In this document: piece after piece, positions 1 through 62,753 of the stretch | Position numbering within the stretch: the stretch's first letter is position 1 | Layout: each line of letters opens with the position of its first letter | Source of the DNA: Progne subis subis | Taxonomy: Eukaryota; Chordata; Aves; Passeriformes; Hirundinidae | Assembly (NCBI GenBank): GCA_022316685.1 | Contig: JAKJHU010000023.1 | Span: 7,179,192-7,243,191, forward strand | DNA: 64,000 nt | Direction: 5' to 3' | Made by a program: the position numbers and the translations under genes | The notes under the pieces: model-generated | What the model was told of the DNA's origin: nothing | What the model saw: the letters and a program-made list of their open reading frames with translations, nothing else | Databases searched by the model: none

Positions 1-1482
1 TGCTCCATATTTTTATTCTCTCATAGTCCATGTATCCACCTGGCACATAATGCATCATAAGTGCTATAATAAGCGTGTCAATGCAGGCATCTATTTAATT
101 TTGGCAAGTTCTTGATTGCAGTCTTTTGTATGGAGGCAGTTGCAGATAGGAACTGTGAGAGACAGTAAATCTAACTGACTTTGAATTGGCAACAATGGCT
201 GTAATGAAGATTTGCATTTTTAAAGGCGTGTAATTAACAGCAGTATTGGCTTTTTCCTCCAGCTAAAAAGTCAAGCTGAACTACCTTTTTCTGAACTTGT
301 GTTGGGTTTTGTATTTTTTTTTTTTTTGCTTTGCTGACAAGTATAAAGCATGCAGATCAGCTGCTGCCCAGGTACTGCTTTGAATATTGCTGCTACAAAT
401 GTTTAACCCATGAGATAATGTAGATGGGTAGATGTGCTGGGAACCAATGGATGGAACAAATACTAAGCTTATCTCAGGGCCTGATCTGAGACATTACCCT
501 TAGAAAACTTGGGCTTTACTCCGTTTTCTATGGCAAAATTACACAATGCATAAGGCAAGAAGAATTTTCCTTCCATAGTTTCTTCACTTTTATTGTATTT
601 CATATGCACATTCACCTGATGCACACCATATCAAACACAGAAATGGCTTTGGTGTCCTTTATGTTCCCTCAGCCTTTAGACTTTCAGGTTGAACACACCC
701 CTGTGAAGGCATGACATTCAATCTAGTTATTTCAATTTTTGTAAACATCACCAAATACGTAACAGAATAATATGATGGTAGAAAAAGTACTAATGATAAT
801 GGTTTTGAATACCTTAAAAACCACATATAATAAGTCTGAGTTCCAAATTTTTGCAATGCTGTTTACTTATTACTTCTATAATTTTTTATTTTCCAGATAT
901 TGGAAATCTCCTTCAGCTTGTTTAACAAGCTCAATAACTGCCAGTTGTAGCAATAAAGAATTATTTACTTGAGCTTTCTCTGGGCCAGAACCTGAGGTTT
1001 CTATCTAAATTTTACTCAGTTCTTTGTCAAACAAAACTTCCATGAGATTTGATTTGCCCTTACCTTTTGAAAGCTATGAGTATTAGCTGTTTTATAGGAT
1101 GCAGAGCAGTTTATGTGAAGAATTCATCAAACTGTACGGAGAGTTAAAACCAAGACTATGCCTGAACCTTGCAGGTGCCACTGTGGGATGAGAGATGAAG
1201 TCCTTCCCAGTTTATGACACAGCATGGAAATTTTGGTTCTGTAAATTAAAGTTCTTCACATGTATTTTAAATGCATGGTGTTACACCAGAAATATGTTTT
1301 GAAAACTCCTAAGCTGAAGGATGCTATGCAGCAATCCCCTATGACGGGATGAACTGTCCCATTGTAAAATAAATGTTTAAGAGCCAGATTGATTTTTGCT
1401 CCTGTAGGTATTTATTTGAATTATGCTTATGGTTTCAATGGGAAAATAATTCTATTCATTATTCTACTTGTGCTAGTACATT
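1..1482. other. Upstream non-coding DNA, no gene seen
   Basis: AT-rich sequence with short T runs. No open reading frame with recognisable domains, no splice-linked exons, no RNA gene recognised. Confidence 0.6.
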
Positions 1483-1535
1483 ACAGAATCAGAGAATCAC
1501 AAAATATTCTCAATTGGAAGAGACTACCTTTCCAT
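1483..1535 (-). mobile_element. Short CR1 LINE 3'-end remnant, reverse orientation
   Basis: ACAGAATCAGAGAATCACA followed by ATTCTCAATTGGAAGAGAC resembles the reversed 3' tail of avian CR1 elements (AGAATCACAGAATATTC... TTGGAAGGGAC). About 50 bp only, so this is a severely truncated copy. Confidence 0.5.
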
Positions 1536-1636
1536 GTACTTCATATTTAAATTAAATGTTGCATTAGTTTTCAGTTTGTTTATAAGAAAGTACATTCTAC
1601 AACTGAAATTAATGTCTAGGGGGAGACTTCTAAAAG

Positions 1637-1930
1637 AGTGGATTCACCAAGAGGAAGACATGCTTGACCAATCTGACATCCTCGTATGGCACAACTGGCC
1701 AGGTGGATGAGGAAAGAGCAGTGGATGTTGTCTACCTTGACTTCTACTTGGAGGGTGACAAAGCACTGGAATATCTCTTTCTCTGGTGATATTTGAAACT
1801 TGCCTCAGCACAATCCTGTGCAGACAGATCTAGGTGAACATGCTCTAGCTGGAGGGTTGCACCAGATGACCACACAGTGGCTCTTTCCAACTCCAACCAT
1901 CCTGTGATTATGTAATTCTGGGATTCTGTG
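1637..1930 (+). mobile_element. CR1 LINE fragment, internally deleted
   Basis: The first part matches CR1 reverse-transcriptase sequence (GGATTCACC..., TGCTTGACCAATCTGAC, GTGGATGTTGTCTACCTTGA). After about 1743 it jumps to the CR1 3' untranslated end (GATATTTGAAACTTGCCTC, CCTGTGCAG, TCTAGGTGAACATGCT, then CATCCTGTGATTATG and TTCTGGGATTCTGTG). Frame is broken, so it is a dead copy. Confidence 0.85.
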
Positions 1931-4900
1931 AGTACTGTTAAGTGTTGTTGTGACATCAATTTCTATAATTCCTCAGCTTTCTTCCTACATAAATGCACAC
2001 ACATGATTAAAAGTGTGACAAATCAAAAAATGATTTGTTGAGTCCGTGAGAATTTAGAAATATACCAGCATGTTTTCCTTCTGCATCCTAATAAAAGGTT
2101 GAAAAACCATCAAGGAGCAGCTTCCAACTTAAACTTTAGAAGGAGAAACTAAAAACAAACAAACTAAAGGCAGAAAATTAGATTAGATCTGATATGAAAT
2201 AACTTCTAAGGCTTACAGAAAAATAAAGTGAAACTAAGGCAATGCTACTTAAACATCCTGAGGAAAACCACACAAATGACACAATCTCTATATTTTTGCT
2301 TACTCTTATTTCATGTGTATGCTCTTCATTGCTCTGAATATACAGAGCCATTAACTGCATTCAGATATACCTTATCTTTTGACTATGGACACAACTCCAT
2401 TCTGCTTAGGTGAGTCAATGGCATCCCTGAAAATGCAAAGTGGTCAGAAAAGCTAGAGCCCCTTTCATCTTCTGCCAGCAAAGGATCTGATCCCTGGATA
2501 CTTACATACAGAAGAAGAGCCAGAAAAAGTATGCTGTCAGGAAAAGCCTCCATTTGCTTCTGTTTTGTTCATCCAAACTAAACTGCAACTTTTTCCCCCT
2601 ATAATGTGTATAAAATATGTCACGTAGAAATCAAAAATATTCTTTGTGAGCAGGAGCAATTCTGCTTAACCTTGCAGCTACATGGAAAAAAAATAAAGAA
2701 ACAGACAAAAGAGGGCCCATTTGCACACTCATTTTCCATAAAACATTTTCACTTTAGCTTGCAGAGGTATTTTGGGGCAGGTCAGGAAGGAAAAATAAAG
2801 ACATCTGAGCAGTGGATTTGCAGCCAAACCATCACCTGCTGACACCACTGGCACTGCTGAGGTGAAGGTAGCAATTCAACCATCCTGGACAACCAACAGC
2901 TAGACCAACACTGTGGCCTGGTACAGAAGGAGAAAACTCTTCAGCAGGACAACTCTGCAAAAATCCTATATGCCTGCTTTCGACAACATCTTCTGTATGA
3001 TAACAAAGTGCAATATTATTTCAGTCTTCATTTCCATCTTCCTTCATGAACAGGAGTACCTGTACCTGCTTCAAAGAAGGTGGATATTTAAAGACCCAAA
3101 CTCATGGCCAAAATAGATGAAATAAGCATAACTACTCACTTCAGACCTAACAAGTGAGTCAGCAGTTAGATTCTATTTCCTTTGTTGAAGTCAGAAAACA
3201 AATTAAGCTGACAGCATGCCTCTAATGGTGATGACATCACTGACAGCAGAGTTATTTTTAGTCTCTACAGCACCAGTAAGGGAGAATCATCAAAGTGAGA
3301 AAGGGAAACTTAACTTTTTATTCATGCCTACTCCTAATATATTTGCTTTGCAAAATATCTCCCTCAAGTTAGGTATTTTTTGCTATTGTCATTTTGTGTT
3401 TAAAAGTACATAAGCATTTTTCAAAAGCTTGTAACCATATAAAACATTTTTCTTTCTTTCTTTAGGAAGCACCAAAACATGAGATTTACAGCTATTTTAG
3501 CCTTGTATGAAGTGGGAACAAGTCCTCCAAATACTTTAGAATTGCATCTAAATAAACCAGAGAAGAGTCTAAATCGTTTGCCAAAATGTTCAAAAGTGAC
3601 CTTACATGAAATCTTTCAGTCTTCAGATGCCAAACCTGTGAGCCCTGTGGCCTCTACATTTGCAAAAAATACCTCTCTCTCTCAACTGCATTGCTGTCTT
3701 TTAAAGTGGAGGTGGGAAACCTTCTGCTTTTTGACAGTACAAAAACTGCGCTTTGAAGAGTTTTCTAACTTGGGGAAAAAAAACCAAAAAACAAAAAACT
3801 TTCTGGGACAGCAGCTGAGAGACAGTATTAAGGTGGATACAGGGAGACTCGAGGGAATTTGGGGAAAAGCAGGCCTTTCTACATAAGAAGCCTGAAGCAC
3901 AGAGTAACATAAAAAATGCACTGAAGCTGAGAAGCAGTAGAAAGGGAGATGCATGAGTATACTAGGCCCATGAACAAGATAAAGGAGAAAATGATGAAAT
4001 AACACAGGACAGAGTCCTGCCAAGCTACAAGGCTGAACCTGAGTAAGAAGCAGAAAGAAGTGAAAGTGTGGAAGCGTCAAGGGAGATGGGAGCAGCCTGG
4101 CTGTGTTGGTGAGTGATGAGAGGTGAGGTGATGAGAACATTGCAGCAACAGGACTGCAACTCCTGGCATTGGCAACAGAGAGGAAGGAAATGCTGAATTG
4201 CCAATATGCAGTTTCCTGAAGGTACATGATTTAGTGAGAAGCTGATGACTTGACAAGGAGGATTAGAGAGGTTGGTTTCTTGTGCAGCAAGTGGGAAGTT
4301 ATTGAGAAAGGGGAAGCAAAGTTTTGGATGCACCACATAAAATACACAGATAACTTAAAAATAATGATGACTAGGCAGGAAAGAGGAGTTATGGTAAGCA
4401 AGGAAATAGATGTACATGAGGTGGGTGGGCAGATTACTTAATATAATGCAAGGAGAGCAGGCAGTCTTGTGCCAAGTGCCAGCCTTAAGGTGCATAAGAA
4501 AGATGAAGTGTACCTTGAAAGATACACGAGAATGAAGTTAAGAAAACCATGTATGTCTTCAGAAGACAAAATGGTGAAGAAGAAATGTACAAAGGACTAA
4601 GAGCACTGAGAAAAGGCAGTCAGAGCTGGCCGGAAGGAAATTAGTGACAGATTTCCTGCTTGTCTCCAAGGAAAAAAATAAAGCCAGTGTGGAATGTCAC
4701 ACTTCAGACAAGAACATTCATGACATGATATGTCGTGAAGGTAAAAGGTGTTTCTGTAGACTAAAGTGTGCAAATGTTGTACACATGAGTAGCGCTTTAA
4801 GGAGCTAATAAAGAATCTCTTCATCTTGAGCAATTATTAAACAAAAAAAATCTGTAGCAATGAAATTAATAATTAAGGAAGCCTTGCAACAGACCAATTC

Positions 4901-7319
4901 AGCACTCTGGAGATGGCCATCTTATTGCAATTTACACCCCCTCTTAACCAACGTCATTAATAGTGGTTCTAGAAAGCAAAAAGGAATGAGACACTGAAAT
5001 AAGCAGGAACACTGTCAACACTGATCAAAGCTCTCATCATAGCTTTTGTTCAACTAGGGCAAGCAGCTCGTTTGTGCACAGCAGAGGAGCATTCATTCTG
5101 ATGAAGCAGGCAAAATAATGTAATTCCTTCCTGAAAACTTGTGATTTTTAAAAATAGCTTCTTTTTTAAAAAAAGTTTGTTTTGCTGAAAGTGAACCAGT
5201 AAAGGAAGAATATCATTCTGACAACTTGTTTAATCCTTTTTACTGTCTGTGGTGATGTAATACCAAAGACTCTATTTATAGGTCCACTCATGAGCTGAAA
5301 ATTTACCTCTTAATGCAAGCATTAAGCTAAGCCATTGGAAATTTTATCCAGTTGTAACAGATTTAATGAGACACTGAATGGTTGTTTCAAGTGGCTTTAA
5401 AAAAAAAATACTGACAGGTTTCTACAAATGTTTAGAGCATCTCTTTGGCTTATCACTGTTAACAAAACAGCCTTTATGATTTCCTGTGAGTCACTAAATA
5501 TTGGCACAAATATATATAGATCCAACTGGCTATTCACATCCAAGACACAACCGTTCCTTATGCTCTTTAACACTGTTCTGCTCTTTTCCCTGTTTCAAAA
5601 GCCATCTTCTATTCTCAGCATTCCCTCTCCATTTTATCCTACATCTTACATTACCTTCCTTGGCACTGACTGAAGAATGACCAACAAGCCAAAAATCTTC
5701 CACAATCTCCCCTCCTCCAGTATCTTTTCCATCTAGTAGCAGATCAAGTCCATACCACTCGTTAGCTTAAGCCCAGAACCTCCAACAGGTATCAGCACAG
5801 ACTTTACAGTTTCTGACTCACCTGTCACATGTCTACCTATCACATATTTTGCAATACCGAAGCTCTAAATAAGGGACCACATTTTAACACAGTCTTCAGC
5901 TGCTCTGCAGTACAGGATAAATGTTGCTGCCTCCTAATCCTGCTACTCCTTTTGGCAAGGTTGTGACTCTGGAGCAAGGCCTTGAGTCAAATAGGACAAA
6001 GTGGGTTAACACAGCCAGGGCAGAGCAAGGTACTTATGGGGGAACAGGGTTGTTTTATCTAAAATAGTTCTCTTCACTGCTTCCAGATAACGCTTCCAGA
6101 GCTGTCTTCCATTTCATTCATACTTGCCTTCAGTAACCCCTGACTTTTTCCACACACTGTGAAAGTGTGTCATTGCAATGTGCTGAAATGATTGCTGGGG
6201 ATGTAAAATATCCATAGTTAGAGCAGGCACCTTTTCACCAGTAAATTCACTCGTGGGACATAAGGAAGGTTGCCAGCTGCTTTGGAGTTTGATAGCTGCC
6301 AGCCAATACTGAGTGCTGAAAAAGCACTTCAGGGTAAGTCAATCGTCAGTGAGGTTCCTTTTTTATGTATTGACAGCACACAGGAGTGTGAATCCATCAT
6401 TTCACTGAATCACAGAGGGGCCTGGGGCTCATACAGGGAGCTGAGGAAAATACTACCTCTACTCAGCCTCTTGTACAACATACAAAATTATGACCTTTAT
6501 TGATTTACATCTGATGATGTAACAAGTTTTACTGATCACTAGAGAACATTTTTGGACATAATCACAAACCTGGACCCCCTCTGGCACTGCTTCATTCTCC
6601 ACAGGCCAAAAGGCACGGCACAATGGTGAAATGCTGATGGAAAAGCGAGTGAACTCTCTTGAGACAATACATGTATTCTACTGTATTCTCTCAATACAGC
6701 AGAAATAACAAACTCTATTTTTAGGTATGATCACTTTGACAGCACATATTTTGGAAAATATCCCCAGACTACTGGAAATGAGCATCAGGTGTTGTCAAGC
6801 AGGATAAAGGACAGCTGTTAGCTCAGTCTGGAGAACCCTGTTCAGTATAATTAAGGGTTGGTAAAGAGAAAGTGAAGCTTTCTAGATTTGAAAGGGATTC
6901 TTGTCTAAGAGATGCTGGATAATCTATAAAAAGAAGTGAAGAGTAAGATTGTTAGAGCAGATTTGGTAAGTAGCTTAAAAGAGACCAAGGCACTATTTAA
7001 TTGGGAGGGCATAAAATAAGTTAATTTAGGTAATAAGGTTAAATAGCAAAAAAATGAGATAAACTAGTCTTTACTTGTCAGTAGGCTCTTTAAATCAGAC
7101 CTAATTTGATAACAATAATAAAAGGATCTGTGACCCTTAAATTCCTAGATCTGGGGGAGGCAGAGTGCATAAATAATGCTGTGGCCTCCTCTACACTGCT
7201 TGTGTTTTATAGCAATGATTTGTAAAGCTGATGAGATTTTATTGCTATATTGCAATAAAATATTGTTGTATTATATTACTGTATTGCATACAATTATATT
7301 GTATAATGTAACATCATAG
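1931..7319. other. Upstream non-coding DNA, including a purine-rich stretch
   Basis: No gene recognised. About 3880-4640 is strongly purine-rich on the + strand, which is why long minus-strand open frames appear there; those frames show no domain or signal I recognise. The rest is AT-rich spacer. Confidence 0.5.
7236..7261. repeat. Perfect 10-bp inverted repeat, AT-rich
   Basis: ATTTTATTGC (7236-7245) and its exact reverse complement GCAATAAAAT (7252-7261) flank a 6-base loop. It lies in a very AT-rich stretch and probably has no function. Confidence 0.6.
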
Positions 7320-7428
7320 TCTACCTCTACCACTGGTTTTGGGTTTGGGGTTTTGTTTTGTTTTATTGTTGTTGTTGGTTTTTTGGTTGGTTGGTTGGTT
7401 GGTTTGGGTTTTGTTGGTTTTTTTTGTG
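7320..7428. repeat. T/G-rich simple repeat with (TTGG)n
   Basis: GT-rich low-complexity tract: GGTTTTGGGTTTGGGG, TTGTTGTTG and five TTGG-type units. The open frame on the opposite strand (Pro/Thr/Lys-rich) is a product of this composition. Confidence 0.85.
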
Positions 7429-10400
7429 AACAGCCATCTTGTGTTGTATTTAACCCAAGAGAACCCTGACCGTTGAACACTGATGCTTGTTCATACTCTA
7501 CCATTTCCTTTTTGTCTCAAAATACCACAATCTGAAATTCTTATCTGCTTCTCAATGTTCTGTTGCAAAGGGGTGACAACTTGCATTCAGTATATGACAG
7601 CAGGCTTCCATGTAAGATTCAAAGCACAGCAAGAGGTTTGTTACACTCTGTGGTGAACAGGGTAAGTTTTGTCATTCAGAAGATAAATCTGAGCTATCTG
7701 TATGTACAGAAACACTAAAATGAGAACATATGTTGGAGACAGGTATGCTGTAATGAGACCATATTTTATTGAATTCCAGATTTCCACTCAGGATGTAGAA
7801 ACCACAGGCACAATTATTTCCTCCTACTATAGTGACCACAGATAAAACTTGGATAAGTAATTCCATCGAGCTTGATGCATTATGCTTTACCCTTTCAGTA
7901 CAATTTTATGTAAACATACTTATATCCAGAAAAGCTATAGTTTTAAGCAGTGAGTCAGACACTGGATCTCTAATATATATAGGATTTAGAAGCATTCTTA
8001 TTGTCATTATCACATCTACTACACTTGCAGGATTAGAACTTCAAAGAGGAGCCTGCCAGAGGAAAATGCAGGAAATGTTTGCATTCCTGTATGATTCCAT
8101 CATCCAGGGGCCTGTAAGGCTGAAAGCACCCTTCAGCAGATGTTGTTTGAAAGGTCAGGTTAAATCTTAATACACAATAGACATTCATTTCAGTTCTTCC
8201 CTTTTTAGTTATTGATTATAAATTTGATTTGTACAGAAAGTCCTTCTGGTGTCTCTGCTATAATAACTCACACCAGCAAGAAACTTCTTGCAGCACTTTG
8301 TCTCTCTTCCCCTGGTCTTTGTCAGCTTTCCAGACTTCACTGAAACCATCCTCCCAATATCCCAGTGAGGTTAAGGAGATGTTCTTTATATCTGCACCTA
8401 AAGCACAGAGCAACCAATTCTAACTAGCACTAAGGCTTCCTTAGTTTATTTTGGCAAGATATATTTATGATTCTTTCAATCATGATTGTAGAAGCATAAA
8501 TAAATATTTATTTATTTTTGCTTCTCCAAACAAGGCCTCCTCACACTTTTGAAAAGATCATGAAAAAAGACTAAATCTCCTTAGTTGAATCTCATCTATA
8601 TGAAGTGACTGACTAAATTACATAATTGTCCTTTGTGTTCTGCTAGGAATTGAATCCAGGTGTCTTGAGAATAAGAGACTCTCTTTGTCTATTAGCTATA
8701 CAAATAAAGAGTATTGATTATTTTTCTAACTCCTTGGAGATTTTTTTCCCATATAAATTCAGATAGTACCTTCTGTATATTTTCCTGTGCATTAAATTCC
8801 AATTATACACCTCAGTGCTATGGTCATAATACTTGAAACAGAATTTCACACTTTTCCACTGTATTTACCATTTCATATTCTATTCAGAAGATACTGCATC
8901 ATAACCCCCACCAAATGCACTACCAGACTTTCTAGATGAGTGTCAGATTTTGTGGGGTCTATTGCCACAGTTTCGTTTGGTTTTCTCCCCGCTTTTACAT
9001 GTATTTTAAAAATGCAAGTTCAAGTTCCCAAATATCATTCTAATAGTAATATTAGTAAACTAATTTTGTTTAATACTTACTATTTTGGGGGGGCATGACT
9101 CTGGTGATTTACTAACTCTAGAATTAACTCTGCGCTAATTGCAAAGAGTAAGTAGGAACTACTTCAAAGCTAAGCAAAGCATTAGATGCCACCACCCAAA
9201 AGCAGGTTTCCCTAATTTCTGCCAGATATATATCAAGAGGCTGCCTATGGGAAAAGACAGGTAAGTACTATTAAGCTGATGTCTCCCTTGCAATCGAGTG
9301 ACATTTTAGTGAGGTTTGTTAGAAACAAAAGGAAAAAAATGTTGCAGCATGTGAAGCCCACCTAATTCATATGACAACTTAACGGGATTTTATACAGCAC
9401 TGTCATTTCAGTGCCATATGCTACCCTCTTCCTAACAAATGTGAACAAATGTCCTATTGCAATGCATATAAAACATCCATGTGGATGCACCCCGATTGCA
9501 ACCACTTATGCCAAGGTGAAATCAATGCCCACAACAGTCTGGTGACAGAGAGTTATTAGCAGTGACTGCAGTCAAGCAGATAGCTGTGCCTAGAGGGAAA
9601 GAGGGTAAAAGGAGAGGTCTGCTGCCACAGGTAAAAGCACTGCCTTACTCTGGCCTGAAACAAATGGAATGAAAAAATAGGAGCCACTGTCTTGAGGCAA
9701 AATATCTTCAGCATCTTATTACCTCTTGCTGGGAGGATGATCCAACTCAGAGCTTAGCAGGATTTGAAAGTCAGAATCCCCCACATCTCCCAGAGATTAA
9801 CTGATATGTTTGTCTTCCCTGTGGAGACACTTTACAGATGATTTTCTTGCCCTGAAGTCCGTTCTTGCATAGTAGCTCCTATTAAAATCCTAATGCAGCT
9901 TTCTCTTTTATAAAATTTAAATGTGTGGTGTGATAATACTGAAACCCCTGAACAATGAAATGGCATACTTTTACCTACTCTCTGTACTTCAGTGCCTGAG
10001 AGAAGGTCAGATTCCTATTGTTTGCAGCCCTCTTACCTGCTAGTGCAGAAGATCTTTCCCTCTGTTTTATTTTGGATTTGTAAGATGCATACAGGGAAGG
10101 ACAAAGAGGATCTATGCAAAAAATTCAGGAACGATAACCAAACTATGACCTCTCTCCCCTTCTAAAAAGAGTTTAAAATTCAAACAAGTAATTTAGAATA
10201 TGTTGCCATACCTATGGCAAGAAAGGACTACACAACTATGAAAGGAAAAGAGATCAAGGAGTTTTTTTAGTTAGAGGAAGGAAGTATTTTATAAAGAGGG
10301 ACTTGTTGAACTATGTGAAATGCAAGCTTAGGTTTGGTGTAGTTTTCTTGTTATTATTGCCACCTTTCAGTTCTTCTCCCTAATGGCACATTTCAGATGT

Positions 10401-11700
10401 ATGTACCTGACTGTGTAGTTTGTGCAGGTACAAATGCATGAGCTTTGATAAAGTCAAATGAAATATCCCTGCAGGGGAACAGAAACTTGTATTTCCAGAG
10501 GGATATAAGGTAAAATTTTTTTAACATCATTAATTTTTACATGAGCTCAGGGATTTTTCTAAAAGTCCTGATTTGTATGTCAACCACATAATGTACGACT
10601 GCTGTAAAAAATTAGTTTTATGTTCAACATTCCAGCAGCCAGTTTGAGACTGAAGTGACCTGGTGCTGATCAGACTATGAAAAATTATTCCTTGCATTAT
10701 GATTAATATCATAATGCAAATATTTTGATATTAAGCATAAAGGCTGCCAAGCACTACAGAATTATCTGTTTTCTACTGCCTTGTTCTAGATTTTATACCA
10801 TTAACCAACCAGAGTTCTGCAAATTGACCACATTGAAGGAAGCAGTCCCAACTGCTCTTCAGCCTTTAACCCGGGTGGGTTGGTTGGTGTTTTGGTTTTT
10901 TTTTTTTTTTTTGAGGACAACAGGAGATGAAAAAGGTAGGGTAATTTTTGATATGGATCTGTTCCCTGGTATAACTCACCACGTGATGGCACAAGCAATT
11001 GCACCCCTTCAAAAGAGAGACCAATGCAAGGGCCAGACTGAACTGCAGTGAATAAGGGAGTGCATATCTGCTTCTCCTGGCTTCAGGTGATCATTGAACT
11101 GTGACCTTTTACTCCAGATATGGAAGCCTCTGTAGGACCAGCTAAAGCCTGATTCATTATGAGCAACTGCCTATCCACTCTTTGTTCCTCTTTGTAGATA
11201 GGTATTTATGCTTACATGAATATGAAGTGGGATCAAAAATGCTACCAAGCAGAAACAGAAGCTGCCTGTGTTCATCACAGCAGCATGTGCATGCACACAC
11301 ACTTATAATTACTAGCACTCTTGCCATTCCTCCCACACCAAAAAACCTTCCAAGTATTCAAAGAATGTTAACGTTTGTAAAGGATGGAACAAATCATGTG
11401 ACCTATCAAAATCTCGAAATGTTCGGGGCAGTGGGGGCTGTCAAAAACTAAGTGGCCTTCTCAAACTGTTCTGGAAAGTTTGTCTTCAACAGCAAGAAGC
11501 CTGACACCAGTGCTCACCCACCTTGTCTCGTGTTTCAAGGATTCTTGGATTCTTCATCCAAGCCATCTAATGTTGCAAAACCATGTGTATTTATGACAGT
11601 GTTTAGCATTTTAGGAGAACCATGCAACAACCCATAGGCTGTGGGTCTCAGTTTACATGTTTGCATACCAGCTAACAGCTGAGGATAAAAAGTAAAATAA
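7429..11700. other. Upstream non-coding DNA, no gene seen
   Basis: AT-rich spacer with a T run at 10889-10912. Short open frames carry no recognisable domain and no acceptor-donor pairing. No RNA gene recognised. Confidence 0.55.
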
Positions 11701-11717
11701 GGCCCGTTTTAAAAACC

Positions 11718-11799
11718 TGTGGGGTTTTTCTTTCTTTTCCTTTTTTTGGTTGTTTTTTGGTTTTGTTTTTGTTTGGTTTTTTGTTGGTGTTTTTTTTTG
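11718..11799. repeat. T/G-rich low-complexity tract upstream of the promoter
   Basis: Repeats of TTTTTTGG, TTTTGTTTTTG and TTTGG units about 200 bp before the CpG island begins. Similar tracts recur at 16915-16976, 18640-18685 and 41983-42076. Confidence 0.8.
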
Positions 11800-12174
11800 A
11801 CAGCTTTATCTTCACGTCTCTTGGCCTGTGGAAGTATGACTTTCCCGCTTCGAGGCAACTCCTACTCAAGCACTCCAACTACTACTCAAACGGTGTTGCT
11901 ACAAAAACAAATTCCTACACCTTAATTCCTTTCCCTCTTTGCCTAATGATATTCTGCACAACACCACGTCTCACCCGCCTCTCGACTTCTCCCTCCGCGC
12001 TTGTTTGCGCAAACAAACTCTTCGTGTCTCCCATTCCCCGCAGCCCGGGGGGCGGTAGCAGCCCCGGTTCCCGCAGCCCCGCTCCGCGGGCCGGGCACAC
12101 CCCCGCGGCGGCGCTGAGGCCGCGGCCCCTCCCGGGCACTGTGTGCAAAGAACGCCGCCGGTCGGGGCCGCCGG

Positions 12175-12184
12175 GCGCAGGCGC
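12175..12184. promoter_or_regulatory. NRF1-like motif GCGCAGGCGC
   Basis: One mismatch from the palindromic NRF1 consensus GCGCATGCGC. It lies about 270 bp upstream of the ATG in the CpG island, a common position for NRF1 sites. Motif match only. Confidence 0.4.
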
Positions 12185-12199
12185 GGGCGGGCCGGGGCC

Positions 12200-12452
12200 G
12201 CCGCCATGTCGTGAGCGGAAGCCGGGCCGGGCCGGGGGAGGGCGGCAGCGCGGCCCCGCCCGGCAGCGGGGAGTGCGCGGGGGAGGGACGGGCGCACCGC
12301 GGCGGCGGCAGCGGGCAGCAGTCGCCGCAGGAGCCGCTGCCGGAGCCAGCTGGGCTGTCCCGCGCCCTCCGCAGCGCTCGCTGCCTGCCTGGCCGCCCCC
12401 GCCGGGTAGCGGGAACGCGGAGCGCGGAGGCTGCGGGAGCCGGACGGAGAAG
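12200..12452 (+). other. RPS6KA3: Probable 5' UTR of RPS6KA3
   Basis: GC-rich sequence with GGCGGC repeats immediately upstream of the start ATG and no splice-acceptor-like tract before it. The 5' boundary is a guess. If transcription starts upstream of 12206, the leader contains a two-codon upstream ORF (ATG-Ser-stop, 12206-12214). Confidence 0.5.

Positions 12453-62753
<50,301 letters not shown>

Noticed and set aside
3682..4227. 181-codon minus-strand open frame
   Set aside because: Product of the purine-rich + strand. No recognisable domain or conserved motif and no splice context.
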